Shown: piece by piece, positions 34,715-42,868 of the stretch
Layout: every line of letters starts with the position of its first letter
Numbering within the stretch: the first letter of the stretch is position 1
NCBI GenBank assembly: GCA_964291505.2
Contig: OZ220216.1
Location: 1,364,001 to 1,428,000 of the forward strand
Direction of reading: 5' to 3'
Source of the DNA: Kistimonas sp964291505
Lineage (GTDB): Bacteria > Pseudomonadota > Gammaproteobacteria > Pseudomonadales > Endozoicomonadaceae
DNA length: 64,000 nt
Notes under the pieces: model-generated
Told to the model about the DNA's origin: nothing
Database searches by the model: none
Seen by the model: only the letters and a program-made list of their open reading frames with translations
Translations under genes and position numbers: made by a program

Positions 34715-35170
34715 TCAGGGTGTTGCCGGGCTGGTCACACCGGATTGATGGGCATTCGCCATAAAGCCCGACATGCGGGCTGGCTTACCGGTGGAGATCG
34801 CGATGCAGGTGTAATCAATATCCGCGGTCACCAGTGTGGCGCCATCGCTGGTGCGGATAATCTGAAAATGGCGACTGGCATGCAGGCGGTTAGCCTTCGT
34901 TAACCAGGTGCCGACTTTCAGCAGACTGCCTGACGTGGCGGCAGCGTGATAGTGAATATGGGTGTCAACGGTGGCCATGGCGCGATCCGCTTGCTGCCAG
35001 GCGAACCAGGGCGCGCCGAGGTCCGTGATATGCAACCAGGCAGCCTGTTCCATCCATTGCAGATACACGGTGTTGTTCACGTGGCCCAGGCGGTCAGTAT
35101 GTTCGAATCCGGCCGACACCGTCATGATAAAGGGGGACGGCAAATCCCATGTCCATTGTGTCTTGCTCAC
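34715..35170 (-). CDS. Hotdog-fold acyl-CoA thioesterase (4HBT)
   Basis: A 151-residue single hotdog-domain thioesterase. The motif HTDRLGHVNNTVYLQWMEQAAW is the 4-hydroxybenzoyl-CoA thioesterase signature, where the central Asp and the HVNN stretch form the active site. It hydrolyses acyl-CoA; substrate length is unknown. One could ask whether it is the DHNA-CoA thioesterase that the men operon lacks, but nothing specific supports that. It ends 4 bp from the convergent crotonase gene. Confidence 0.85.
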   Translation of the reverse strand: MSKTQWTWDLPSPFIMTVSAGFEHTDRLGHVNNTVYLQWMEQAAWLHITDLGAPWFAWQQADRAMATVDTHIHYHAAATSGSLLKVGTWLTKANRLHASRHFQIIRTSDGATLVTADIDYTCIAISTGKPARMSGFMANAHQSGVTSPATP

Positions 35171-35307
35171 GTGTACAACCCTAGCTTGTTATCGACGCTA
35201 ACTGGCATGTTAGAGAGAGGTAACATTCTGTACAACCCCGGGGGGTGCGATTGCAGGTAGTGAGGGTATAATCGCAACCATTGTTTCATTGGTATTGATT
35301 GAGAGTT

Positions 35308-35835
35308 ATGAGCCTGTCATTACGAGACCAGTTGCTGAAAGCCGGTGCGGTCAGCAAAAAGCAGCATCAGCAAGCGCGTACCCAGAAGAAAAAGGATCGC
35401 AAGTCCGGCAAAGAAGACGATTCTGCCGCCAGCAAGGCAGCGGCCCAGAAGGCTCGTGAAGAGCAGGTTGCCCGTGACCGGGAGCTGAACCGTCAGCGAG
35501 AAGAAGAGCGCACCCGCAAGGCGATCCAGGCACAGATCCGTCAGCTGGCGAGTGATCACCAGGTCGCGAAAGAAGAGGGGGAAACCGCTTACCGTTTCAA
35601 TGATCGCGGTACGATTAAAAAGTGGTATATCTCTGACAAGCAACTGGATCGGATTGCCAATGGGCAGTTGGCCGTGATCGGTCTGGATGACCAGTATTAC
35701 CTGGTGCCTTACCGCATTGCGGAAAAGATTGCAGAGCGTGATGAAGCGGCCATACTGGTGCTGAATACCCGCAAGGAAGTGGATGAAGACGATCCGTATG
35801 CGGATTATCAGATTCCGGATGACCTGATGTGGTAA
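35308..35835 (+). CDS. DUF2058 family protein (YaiL-like)
   Basis: A 175-residue nucleoprotein/polynucleotide-associated-type protein. It starts MSLSLRDQLLKAGAVSKKQHQQA, followed by a long Lys/Arg/Glu-rich helical stretch (residues about 25-85) and a compact C-terminal domain containing YRFNDRGTIKKWYISDKQLDRIANG. This is DUF2058, common in gammaproteobacteria and of unknown function. The ATG at 35308 is preferred over a TTG nine bases upstream. A strong bidirectional terminator follows. Confidence 0.88.
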   Translation: MSLSLRDQLLKAGAVSKKQHQQARTQKKKDRKSGKEDDSAASKAAAQKAREEQVARDRELNRQREEERTRKAIQAQIRQLASDHQVAKEEGETAYRFNDRGTIKKWYISDKQLDRIANGQLAVIGLDDQYYLVPYRIAEKIAERDEAAILVLNTRKEVDEDDPYADYQIPDDLMW

Positions 35836-35852
35836 GACGACGGTTTGCGAAT

Positions 35853-35884
35853 AAAAAAACACCGGCAATTGCCGGTGTTTTTTT
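35853..35884. terminator. Bidirectional Rho-independent terminator
   Basis: Seven A, CACCGGC, AATT loop, GCCGGTG, seven T. It serves both the DUF2058 gene and the convergent AGCS symporter gene. Confidence 0.95.
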
Positions 35885-35896
35885 ATTCGAACTCAT

Positions 35897-37261
35897 TCAG
35901 GCTGCAGCCACTTTTTCCTGACGTAATTCATCAATAAATAAGCGGGTTTCTGCAATCACCACATGCCTGAGGCCGATCAGACCAATCAGGTTGGGTATTG
36001 CCATCAGACCATTCACGATATCCGCCAAAATCCAGATCATATCCAGCGTCAGGAAGGCGCCGGCGCCAACCAGTAGGATATAGATCAGACGGTAAATCCT
36101 CACCCCACGAACGCCAAACAGGTAGGTGAAGCACTTCTCGCCGTAGTAACTCCAGCCCAGGATAGTGGTGAACGCAAAAAAGACCAGGCCGATGGTGACC
36201 ACGTACTGGCCGGCAAAGGCAGACAGTCCCGTTGCAAAGGCTTCGCTGGTCATGGCAGCGCCTGCCTGCTCTCCCTGCCAGGCACCGGTGATGACCAGTG
36301 TCAGTCCGGTCATGGTGCAGATGATCAGGGTATCGAAAAAGGTACCGGTCATGGCGACCATCCCCTGTTTCGCCGGTGAATGCGTCTTTGCCGCTGCTGC
36401 GGCAATGGGAGCGCTACCCAACCCAGCCTCATTGGAGAAGACTCCCCGGGCAATGCCCGACTGAATGGCCAGCATGATCGTTGCCCCCAGGAATCCGCCG
36501 GCCGCTGCTGTTGGTGTGAACGCACTGCGAATTACCAGCGCAACGGCATCCGGCAAGGCGACGATGTTATTGCCCAGAACCAGGAGGCAGGCGCCGATAT
36601 AGAGCAGGGCCATGAACGGGACTATCCGGGTTGCTACGGCGGCAATGCTGGTGATGCCTCCCAGGATGACCATGGCAACCAGGAGGGTCAGTACCGTTGC
36701 TGAAACGCTGACCGGAATGCCGAAGGAGAGGGCGGCGGCATCTGTGATGGCATTGACCTGGGGAAAGGTGCCGATCCCGAAAAAGGCCACGGCAACACCA
36801 AAGAACGCGAACAGGCGAGCCAGCCAGCGTTGTCCGAGTCCGTCTTCCAGGTAATACATGGGGCCACCGGCCATCTGACCCTTGGCATCGGTACGGCGGT
36901 ATTTCACGGCCAGCAGGCATTCGGCGTATTTGGTTGCCATGCCAAAGAACGCGGCGAGCCACATCCAGAACAGCGCCCCCGGTCCGCCGGTCTTGATGGC
37001 GGTAGCGACACCCACGATGTTGCCGGTGCCGATAGTGGCTGACAATGCGGTGCAAAGTGCTGCAAAACTGGAGATATCGCCCTTGGCGCCAGTGTTGTCC
37101 CGGGTGAACAGGAAGGCGAGCGCACGGGGCAGGTAACGGATCTGCAACAGACCCAGCCTGAAGGTGAAATAGACACCGGTACCCACCAGCAGAATGAGCA
37201 GAGGCGGTCCCCAGACCCAGTCATCCACGGTTTCAAGTACCGTATGTAACGCGTCGAGCAT
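35897..37261 (-). CDS. Sodium:alanine/glycine symporter (AGCS family)
   Basis: A 454-residue symporter of the AGCS family with about eleven helices. Diagnostic motifs are ALCTALSATIGTGNIVGVATAI, GPGALFWMWLAAFFGMATKYAE and the repeated GGPMYYLEDGLG. It imports glycine and/or alanine with Na+. A tandem glycine riboswitch lies in its leader, pointing to glycine as the relevant substrate. A GGAGG ribosome site lies 7 bases before the ATG. It ends at the terminator shared with the DUF2058 gene. Confidence 0.93.
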   Translation of the reverse strand: MLDALHTVLETVDDWVWGPPLLILLVGTGVYFTFRLGLLQIRYLPRALAFLFTRDNTGAKGDISSFAALCTALSATIGTGNIVGVATAIKTGGPGALFWMWLAAFFGMATKYAECLLAVKYRRTDAKGQMAGGPMYYLEDGLGQRWLARLFAFFGVAVAFFGIGTFPQVNAITDAAALSFGIPVSVSATVLTLLVAMVILGGITSIAAVATRIVPFMALLYIGACLLVLGNNIVALPDAVALVIRSAFTPTAAAGGFLGATIMLAIQSGIARGVFSNEAGLGSAPIAAAAAKTHSPAKQGMVAMTGTFFDTLIICTMTGLTLVITGAWQGEQAGAAMTSEAFATGLSAFAGQYVVTIGLVFFAFTTILGWSYYGEKCFTYLFGVRGVRIYRLIYILLVGAGAFLTLDMIWILADIVNGLMAIPNLIGLIGLRHVVIAETRLFIDELRQEKVAAA

Positions 37262-37397
37262 GTAGATCCTCCGTCAAAAACTGATACTGCAGCGTTTTTT
37301 CAGAAGGAGAAGCAGGTTGTACTCCAGAAGGGCATAAGATTAGACGACACCACCAATACTGGCGGTCAACGCATCGGTCCCGAAAACGGAATAAGCC

Positions 37398-37640
37398 TGT
37401 CCCCTGTCCTTTTGCCTGAGAGTTTCAAACGTTTTGTAACTATCTGAAAAAAACGTTTTTGCTCCTTCGGCGTCCGGTTTTGCACCGGATCTCTCCAGAG
37501 GCCCGTCCAGTAGCAGTCCATGTCATCCGGCATACAGCAAGGGCTGTTTGCCGGGGGAGACACCTGAAAGATTTACTTCTTCGGTGGGTGATGGCCCTGA
37601 ATAACCATTCACCGCTCTCCTGCTACCTTCATCCGGGTAA
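37398..37640 (-). ncRNA. Tandem glycine riboswitch
   Basis: Read on the minus strand, two glycine aptamers stand in series. The second (about 37404-37497) has GGAGAG, then CGCCGAAGGAGCAA, then CTCTCAGGCAAAAGGACAG, nearly identical to the consensus core. The first (about 37540-37625) has GGAGAG, ACCGAAGAAGTAAA and TTTCAGGTGTCTCC. The linker is short. About 140 nt separate the second aptamer from the start codon. In that stretch ACCGCCA and TGGTGGT can pair as a possible expression platform. It controls the AGCS symporter, probably repressing import or activating according to glycine level. Confidence 0.93.
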
Positions 37641-37641
37641 G

Positions 37642-37678
37642 GCTTCATGATGAAGCTGTGCCATTGTAACAATGGCAC
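37642..37678. other. Two adjacent palindromes between SulP gene and riboswitch
   Basis: GCTTCATGATGAAGC (37642-37656) and GTGCCATTG-TAA-CAATGGCAC (37658-37678) lie end to end downstream of the SulP stop codon. Neither has a U-tract on the minus strand. They may end the SulP transcript or be part of the riboswitch promoter region. Confidence 0.4.
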
Positions 37679-37740
37679 CGGGAAAAAACATTGGGAGGTG
37701 TCATCAGGAATGTCCGTATTCCTGACGAATGTGTTTGAGG

Positions 37741-39450
37741 TTATGACCGAAGCTGCAGTTGCGCCATCGCGTGGCGGCAGCTTTCCTGCATATTCCGCCC
37801 GAAGTCAATGTCACCTTTACGCTTGCGAATGCCTGCCCTGCGCAGTTTCAGAATGATGCGCGGCTCTAGGTTGTTCAGTACCAGTCCGGTATTGCGCTTC
37901 TGCAAGTCGTTCAGAATGTTTTCCATGGCAATGATCGCTGTCATGTCGACCATGTTGACGTCACTCATATCCAGAATGACGACCTTAATGTGGTCATCCA
38001 TGCGCTGGATCATGCTCAGCGCCCGCTGTGCTGCACCAAAGAAAAGCGCACCGTTGATATCGTAGATTTCGATCGGATCCGGCAGTGAAACGGTATCCTC
38101 GTGGGCATGGTGTTCAACCCGGTCGGCGCGGGTTAGATCACTGATACGTTTGATTAATAACAATCCGGCCAGCAGCATACCCACGGTGACGGCAATGACC
38201 ATGTCAAAGGCAACGGTCAGGGCAAAACAGGTCAATAGAACCGCGACATCTTGCCGGGGCGCTACACGAATCACCCGGATGAAGTGCGGCGCTTCGCTCA
38301 TGTTCCAGGCCACCATCATCAGCAGGGCTGCCAGCGACGCCATGGGTACGATAGAGAGTACGGGGGCCAGCAGCAGGACGGACAGGAGCACAAAGAGCGC
38401 ATGAATCATGGCGGCGACCGGCGATACCGATCCGCTGCGGATGCTGGTGGCGGTTCGGGCAATGGCGGCGGTGGCAGGAATACCGCCAAAGAACGGCGCG
38501 ACAATATTGCCGATACCCTGGCCGATCAGCTCACTGTTGGGGTTGTGCCGTGTACGGGTCATGCCATCGGCCACCACGGCGCAGAGGAGCGACTCAATAG
38601 CGCCAAGCATGGCAATGGCAAAAGCCGCCGTCATGAGGTCTTTGATCAACCCATAGGACAGTCCCAGGGGCTGGCCATCCGGTCCCGGTAGATTCCAGGG
38701 CAGGGCAAAGTGGGGCAGCAGGGGAGGAATACCCTGCCCACTCATACCTTCAATGGACCAGCTGAACCGCGAGCCAATAGTGGCGATATCGGGGTGATTC
38801 ACCAGCTGGGTGATGATCCAGGCGCACAGGGAGCCGGCAATGAGTGCTGGCAAATGTGGAGGAAGCCGCCGGCTGAACTTCCGCCAGACCAGAAAGGTGG
38901 CCAGTGTCACGGATGCAGTCAGAGTGTCCCATATATTGAGTGAAGGTAGCGCGAGCACCAGTGCCTGCACTTTCGCGAGGTAGAACTCCGGCATCTCGTG
39001 GATGGTCAGGCCAAAAAAGTCTTTCAGCTGCAGGGTTGCGATGACCACACCGATACCGGCCGTGAAACCGACGGTGACGGGGTAGGGGACAAACTCAATC
39101 AGCTTGCCAAGCTTTAACAGACCCATGGCCAGCAGGATCAGGCCGGCCATAATCGTTGCTACCATCAGCCCGCCCAATCCGTACTGCTGCGTGATGGGTA
39201 GCAGGATGACGACAAACGCTGCCGTTGGCCCTGTGATATTGAATCGCGAGCCGCCGAACAGGGCGATCAGGAAGCCCGCGATGATGGCCGTGTAGAGGCC
39301 GTTTTCCGGTGCGGCGCCACTGGCGATGGCGAGTGCCATCGAGAGGGGTACGGCGACAATACCGACGGTTATGCCGGCAACACAGTCCTTGCGCAGATCA
39401 CGTGCGCGATAGCCTTCTTGCAGGCTTTGTCTGATGGCAGTTGCGAACAT
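37741..39450 (-). CDS. SulP-family anion transporter with STAS domain
   Basis: A 569-residue SLC26/SulP permease. The N-terminal half has the family signatures VAGITVGIVAVPLSMALAIA, GLYTAIIAGFLIALFGGSR and NITGPTAAFVVILLP. The last 130 residues are a cytoplasmic STAS domain (VVILDMSDVNMVDMTAI). Known members carry sulfate, bicarbonate or C4-dicarboxylates (DauA). It is monocistronic and the substrate is not clear. The 211-bp spacer on its 5' side, shared with the divergent APC gene, contains nothing notable. Confidence 0.9.
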   Translation of the reverse strand: MFATAIRQSLQEGYRARDLRKDCVAGITVGIVAVPLSMALAIASGAAPENGLYTAIIAGFLIALFGGSRFNITGPTAAFVVILLPITQQYGLGGLMVATIMAGLILLAMGLLKLGKLIEFVPYPVTVGFTAGIGVVIATLQLKDFFGLTIHEMPEFYLAKVQALVLALPSLNIWDTLTASVTLATFLVWRKFSRRLPPHLPALIAGSLCAWIITQLVNHPDIATIGSRFSWSIEGMSGQGIPPLLPHFALPWNLPGPDGQPLGLSYGLIKDLMTAAFAIAMLGAIESLLCAVVADGMTRTRHNPNSELIGQGIGNIVAPFFGGIPATAAIARTATSIRSGSVSPVAAMIHALFVLLSVLLLAPVLSIVPMASLAALLMMVAWNMSEAPHFIRVIRVAPRQDVAVLLTCFALTVAFDMVIAVTVGMLLAGLLLIKRISDLTRADRVEHHAHEDTVSLPDPIEIYDINGALFFGAAQRALSMIQRMDDHIKVVILDMSDVNMVDMTAIIAMENILNDLQKRNTGLVLNNLEPRIILKLRRAGIRKRKGDIDFGRNMQESCRHAMAQLQLRS

Positions 39451-39661
39451 CTCAGGGAACTTGATAGATAGGGTATATGAGAAAGCGTGAGATTATACGC
39501 TTTTGCATATAGCGGAAAATAAGGATTTACAGGGAGACGATTGCCACTTCTACAGCATTTGGGCGATTCCTGACATTAAGCTGGAACTGACGAACCATTT
39601 CGCAGGTCTCAGCTACTAGACTTTCTCAATAAATACCCAAGGTAGTACATGGAGCGTCATC

Positions 39662-40987
39662 ATGGGGGGTAGCGAAAAAAAACTGACACTTTTACCGCTG
39701 ACGGTAATCGTGACAGGCAATATGATGGGATCCGGTATTTTTCTGCTGCCTTCCAGTCTCGCCGCACTGGGCTCAGTAAGCCTGCTGGGCTGGCTGCTGA
39801 CAGCCGGTGGCGCCATTATCATGGCCATGGTCTTTGCCCGGCTGGGTTTCCTGATGCCGCGTGCGGGCGGGATGTATGCCTACACCCGTGCCGGCATTGG
39901 CAATTTTGCCGGTTTCCAGGTGGTCTACGGCTATTGGTTTGCGATTTGGGGTGGCAATACCGCCATCGCACTTGCCGGCGTCGGTTATCTTGCCCATTTT
40001 TTTCCTGTGCTTGCACAACCGTTGCCAGCCTGTGTGATGGCCGTCTGCGTCATCTGGTTGCTGACAATACTCAACACGCGGCAGATACGCCTGATTGGGA
40101 AGTTCCAGACGGTGACAACCACCTGCATGCTGATACCTGTCGTGGCAATCGCCTTGTTGGGTTGGTTCTGGTTTGACGGAAGCGTGCTGGTGGCTGCAAG
40201 TAATACATCAGGCCACTCGACACTGGCCACTATTACGGCTGCGGCTTCCTTGACGCTGTGGTCATTTCTGGGGCTGGAATCAGCTTGCGTCCTTGCCGGG
40301 CGGGCTGAAAAACCGGAGCGGGATGTGCCGATAGCCACGGTTGTCGGGACGTCGCTGGCTGCGGCCCTCTATATTCTGAGTACGACAGTTCTGATGGGCA
40401 TTGTGCCGGCGTCAGAACTGGCGCAATCAACGGCCCCCTTCTCACTGGTGGCATCGCATATCCTGGGAGACTGGGCTGGGGGACTGGTCAGTGTACTGGC
40501 GATTATTGCCTGCTTTGGTTGTCTGAATGGCTGGATCCTGATGCAGGGCCAGATTGCCAAGGCCGCCGCAGACGATTACCTGTTTCCCCAGCTTTTTTCG
40601 CGGGTGAATCGCCATAATGCGCCTGTTCACGGGTTGATAGTGACGGCGATCCTGATGTCGCTGCTACTGTTACTGACCCTTTCACCGACCCTGAACAGGC
40701 AATACGAGATTATTGCGCTGATGGCTGTGCTGCTGACTTTAGTGGCCTATATCTATACGCTGCTGTCCGCATTGGTTGTCATGGAAAAAGAAGGCTTGCG
40801 GACGAGGTATGGGCGTCGAACGGCGCTATTAAGTGTTCTGGGGGTGGCCTATTGCTTCTGGGCGGTGATCGGTGCCGGCGAAACGGTGCTGTTCTATGGG
40901 GGAATCGCCCTGTTGTCCAGCGCGGTTGTTTATGCGGCCATGCGGCGCTGGCATATTCGTGAAGGAATTTCCATCACACCTGAGTAG
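39662..40987 (+). CDS. APC-family basic amino acid/polyamine antiporter (AdiC/PotE/CadB-like)
   Basis: A 441-residue, 12-helix antiporter. It aligns readily with AdiC: VTGNMMGSGIFLLPSSLA (substrate-binding GSG), MPRAGGMYAYTRAG, and TLWSFLGLESACV, which places W200 and E206 where AdiC has the gating W202 and E208; GWILMQGQIAKAAADDYLFP contains the counterpart of W293. It probably exchanges arginine/agmatine, ornithine/putrescine or lysine/cadaverine, but no decarboxylase gene is adjacent, so the pair is not decided. A GGAG ribosome site lies before the ATG. Confidence 0.85.
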   Translation: MGGSEKKLTLLPLTVIVTGNMMGSGIFLLPSSLAALGSVSLLGWLLTAGGAIIMAMVFARLGFLMPRAGGMYAYTRAGIGNFAGFQVVYGYWFAIWGGNTAIALAGVGYLAHFFPVLAQPLPACVMAVCVIWLLTILNTRQIRLIGKFQTVTTTCMLIPVVAIALLGWFWFDGSVLVAASNTSGHSTLATITAAASLTLWSFLGLESACVLAGRAEKPERDVPIATVVGTSLAAALYILSTTVLMGIVPASELAQSTAPFSLVASHILGDWAGGLVSVLAIIACFGCLNGWILMQGQIAKAAADDYLFPQLFSRVNRHNAPVHGLIVTAILMSLLLLLTLSPTLNRQYEIIALMAVLLTLVAYIYTLLSALVVMEKEGLRTRYGRRTALLSVLGVAYCFWAVIGAGETVLFYGGIALLSSAVVYAAMRRWHIREGISITPE

Positions 40988-41053
40988 TTCTCTCAGGTTG
41001 GCGTCAGCGATGACGGGGCGTATGATGCTGCTCTTTTGCTTTGTCACTTGCCC

Positions 41054-41512
41054 ATGATAGCTCAATCACCCTTGCCTTTCTGGCAGACCAAGACCCTGGA
41101 TGAAATGACACCGTCAGAGTGGGAGGCTCTCTGTGACGGTTGTGGCCGATGCTGCCTGAACAAGTTGATTGATCCGGAAACGGACGTCATCTACACAACC
41201 GCTGTTGTTTGTAAGTTGCTTGATGCCAGCAGTTGTCGTTGCAAAGACTATGCAGGAAGAAAACGACACGTGCCTGATTGTATTCGTTTTACGCCTGAGA
41301 CAATCGCTGACTATGACTGGCTACCGGATAGCTGCGCCTACCGCTTGCTGGCAGAGGGCTATGATCTGCCGGAGTGGCATCCGCTGGTTACCGATGATGC
41401 CGAAAGTGTCCACGAGGCAGGGTTTTCTGTTCGTGGTATGGCTGTCTCAGAAGAGGATGTGCCCAATCCGGATGACTGGCATGAATACATCATCCGGATT
41501 GTTGAGGCGTAA
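41054..41512 (+). CDS. YcgN family (UPF0260) cysteine-cluster protein
   Basis: A 152-residue protein with the CxxCxxCC-type zinc/iron-chelating motif: LCDGCGRCCLNKL, followed by SCRCKDYAGRKRHVPDCI. It matches E. coli YcgN over its whole length (WHPLVTDDAESVHEAG is characteristic). Function is unknown. The ATG at 41054 (MIAQSPLPFW) is preferred over the TTG at 41036. Confidence 0.85.
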   Translation: MIAQSPLPFWQTKTLDEMTPSEWEALCDGCGRCCLNKLIDPETDVIYTTAVVCKLLDASSCRCKDYAGRKRHVPDCIRFTPETIADYDWLPDSCAYRLLAEGYDLPEWHPLVTDDAESVHEAGFSVRGMAVSEEDVPNPDDWHEYIIRIVEA

Positions 41513-41553
41513 AGCGTGGTCGGTCGTTGAGGGTATTGCAACCCGGTGGCGAG

Positions 41554-41850
41554 TCAGGCGCGCATCATGGCGTTAGCGCCGTATTGCATGGCGGCGGCAT
41601 GCTGGATGTGTTGTTTGATGCCACGATCCAGCGCTTTGTCCAGGTCTGAAATCCCGAAACGGGCATCCTGTGCTTTAAGGCCAAAGTCTTTGCCCAGCTG
41701 GAAAGCGGCCGTTTCCGCGGCGCCTGACCAGTCTGTCGGGCAGGTGAAATAGTCGGTCATACGAGCCATGAGGCTGGCGTTGTACAGGGTAAGGATATCT
41801 TCAACACGCGCGTTCAGGTTTTCTGCGGGGAACAGCTCACTCACTACCAT
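41554..41850 (-). CDS. Hypothetical protein, 98 aa
   Basis: A small soluble protein beginning MVVSELFPAENLNARVEDIL with FDLYNASLMARMTDYF-like helices and AAETAAFQLGKDFGL. The ATG at 41850 is chosen over the one nine bases upstream because it has an AAGGTG ribosome site. No family recognised. Its promoter region carries TGTCT inverted repeats similar to those before the BCCT transporter gene, so the two may share a regulator. Confidence 0.55.
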   Translation of the reverse strand: MVVSELFPAENLNARVEDILTLYNASLMARMTDYFTCPTDWSGAAETAAFQLGKDFGLKAQDARFGISDLDKALDRGIKQHIQHAAAMQYGANAMMRA

Positions 41851-41871
41851 ACAGCACACCTTTTCTTTTAT

Positions 41872-41947
41872 TGTCTAAAACAGACGTTTGTACTGTGTCT
41901 GTCGTCCTTTTTGTATCAGTTACAGTACCTGTCTGTCTAGCAGACAG
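41872..41947. promoter_or_regulatory. TGTCT/AGACA inverted repeats near small gene
   Basis: GTCT-AAAAC-AGAC at 41873-41885 and CTGTCTG-TCTAG-CAGACAG at 41929-41947. The second is followed by GCTTTTTATG on the plus strand so could also act as a terminator. The half-site CTGTCT recurs in two palindromes before the BetT-like gene. From 41948 to 42265 nothing else is recognised apart from AT-rich sequence. Confidence 0.45.
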
Positions 41948-42265
41948 TGCTTTTTATGACATCAGGACATATTAAAAGTGCGTAGGTTTCAGGGGTTTTT
42001 ACGGTTTAGAACGCGCGATCAGGCGGGATGCTGTGTGGTTGTCGCAATCAAATGCATGCATAAAAAACCACACGACAATTGATTTGTTTACGTGCTATTC
42101 AAACATTTTAAGGCTTGTTGTCTGGTTGGCTTTATTTTATCTCCGGCTTGTTGATTTATGTCCATATAATCAAACATGACAAAACCTATAGTAAAAAACA
42201 GGCTGGCTTATTGCCGGCCAGGGATTATTACAGGATAGATTCCAATAATGTTCCTGGGGGTTAAC

Positions 42266-42520
42266 ATGCTGACGTTTGCAGGCAATGAGTCGACGAGTGT
42301 CGTCATTGATATTCATACGACGAGTCAGGATCATGCCAATGAACAATTGAACGTTTTCTCTGCCATTGCGGCGGTGATTTCGCAGGATCAATGCCGTATC
42401 AATGCGGATTTTGCGACAACGCTTGAAGGCATTCGATTAACGGCCCGATTTGATTTTGAGTGCTGTGCTGAGAAATGGATATTTCAAATGAAATGCCAGC
42501 TGAAGGGAATCGTATGTTAA
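42266..42520 (+). CDS. DUF406-like protein (YfcZ/YiiS type)
   Basis: An 84-residue protein. The C-terminal half (CRINADFATT, EGIRLTARFDFECCAEKWIFQM) follows the pattern of the enterobacterial YfcZ/YiiS family, in which a GVRL..DF.F.CEAE..IFQL stretch ends the protein. The central Ser/Gln-rich helix also fits. The ATG at 42266 has a GGGGG ribosome site. The family's function is unknown. Its stop overlaps the start of a micro-ORF. Confidence 0.6.
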   Translation: MLTFAGNESTSVVIDIHTTSQDHANEQLNVFSAIAAVISQDQCRINADFATTLEGIRLTARFDFECCAEKWIFQMKCQLKGIVC

Positions 42521-42594
42521 AGCCCCTGATGAATCATTTTAATGTTTTCATACTGGTCTGCTGGTGGATCTATTGTATTTATTTTTTCAGCTGA
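42514..42594 (+). CDS. Possible 26-aa hydrophobic micro-protein
   Basis: Starts in the ATGTTAA overlap with the DUF406-like gene, with an AAGGGA ribosome site seven bases upstream. It encodes a short leader (MLKPLMNHFN) and a single hydrophobic helix (VFILVCWWIYCIYFF) ending in Ser. The codon overlap suggests translational coupling. It is too short to be sure. Confidence 0.35.
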   Translation: MLKPLMNHFNVFILVCWWIYCIYFFS

Positions 42595-42702
42595 CCCCAT
42601 TCACACCACCGGGTACTGGCCGTTAGCCAAGGGATTGCGGACATGCATCCCCCTTGTGGTAGGGGAACTTACCGTGAATTCAAACGTCTAAAATGCTACA
42701 GT

Positions 42703-42763
42703 CTGTCTCGTTCAACGAGACAGGGTGCCAGCCCTGCCTGGAATGACTGTCTAGACTAGACAG
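42703..42763. promoter_or_regulatory. Two CTGTCT palindromes upstream of the BetT-like gene
   Basis: The first (42703-42723) has 10-bp arms CTGTCTCGTT/AACGAGACAG around a single C. The second (42747-42763) has 8-bp arms CTGTCTAG/CTAGACAG around a single A. Their centres are 42 bp apart, four helical turns. They lie 105-165 bp before the transporter start and look like a pair of operators for one dimeric repressor, possibly TetR-type. Confidence 0.5.
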
Positions 42764-42868
42764 GGTTTCCTGTATCACGTTTGCTTGCTGCTTCCTGTCG
42801 CCCACTGTCTTTACTGTGCTTCAAATCAGCTGAGTTAACCTTCACATAAGCTAGGAGCCTCCTGCCCT

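Noticed and set aside
34715..35170. Missing DHNA-CoA thioesterase of menaquinone synthesis
   Set aside because: The 4HBT signature is generic, the gene is 18 kb from the men operon, and nothing specific supports this role.
37366..37563. Minus-strand open frame of 65 codons
   Set aside because: It lies entirely within the glycine riboswitch and its platform; the conserved RNA core explains the sequence.
41929..41956. Simple terminator for the YcgN-like gene
   Set aside because: The hairpin and T-run fit, but it is over 400 bp downstream, beyond an opposite-strand gene, and shares its half-site with three other palindromes, so an operator is the better reading.
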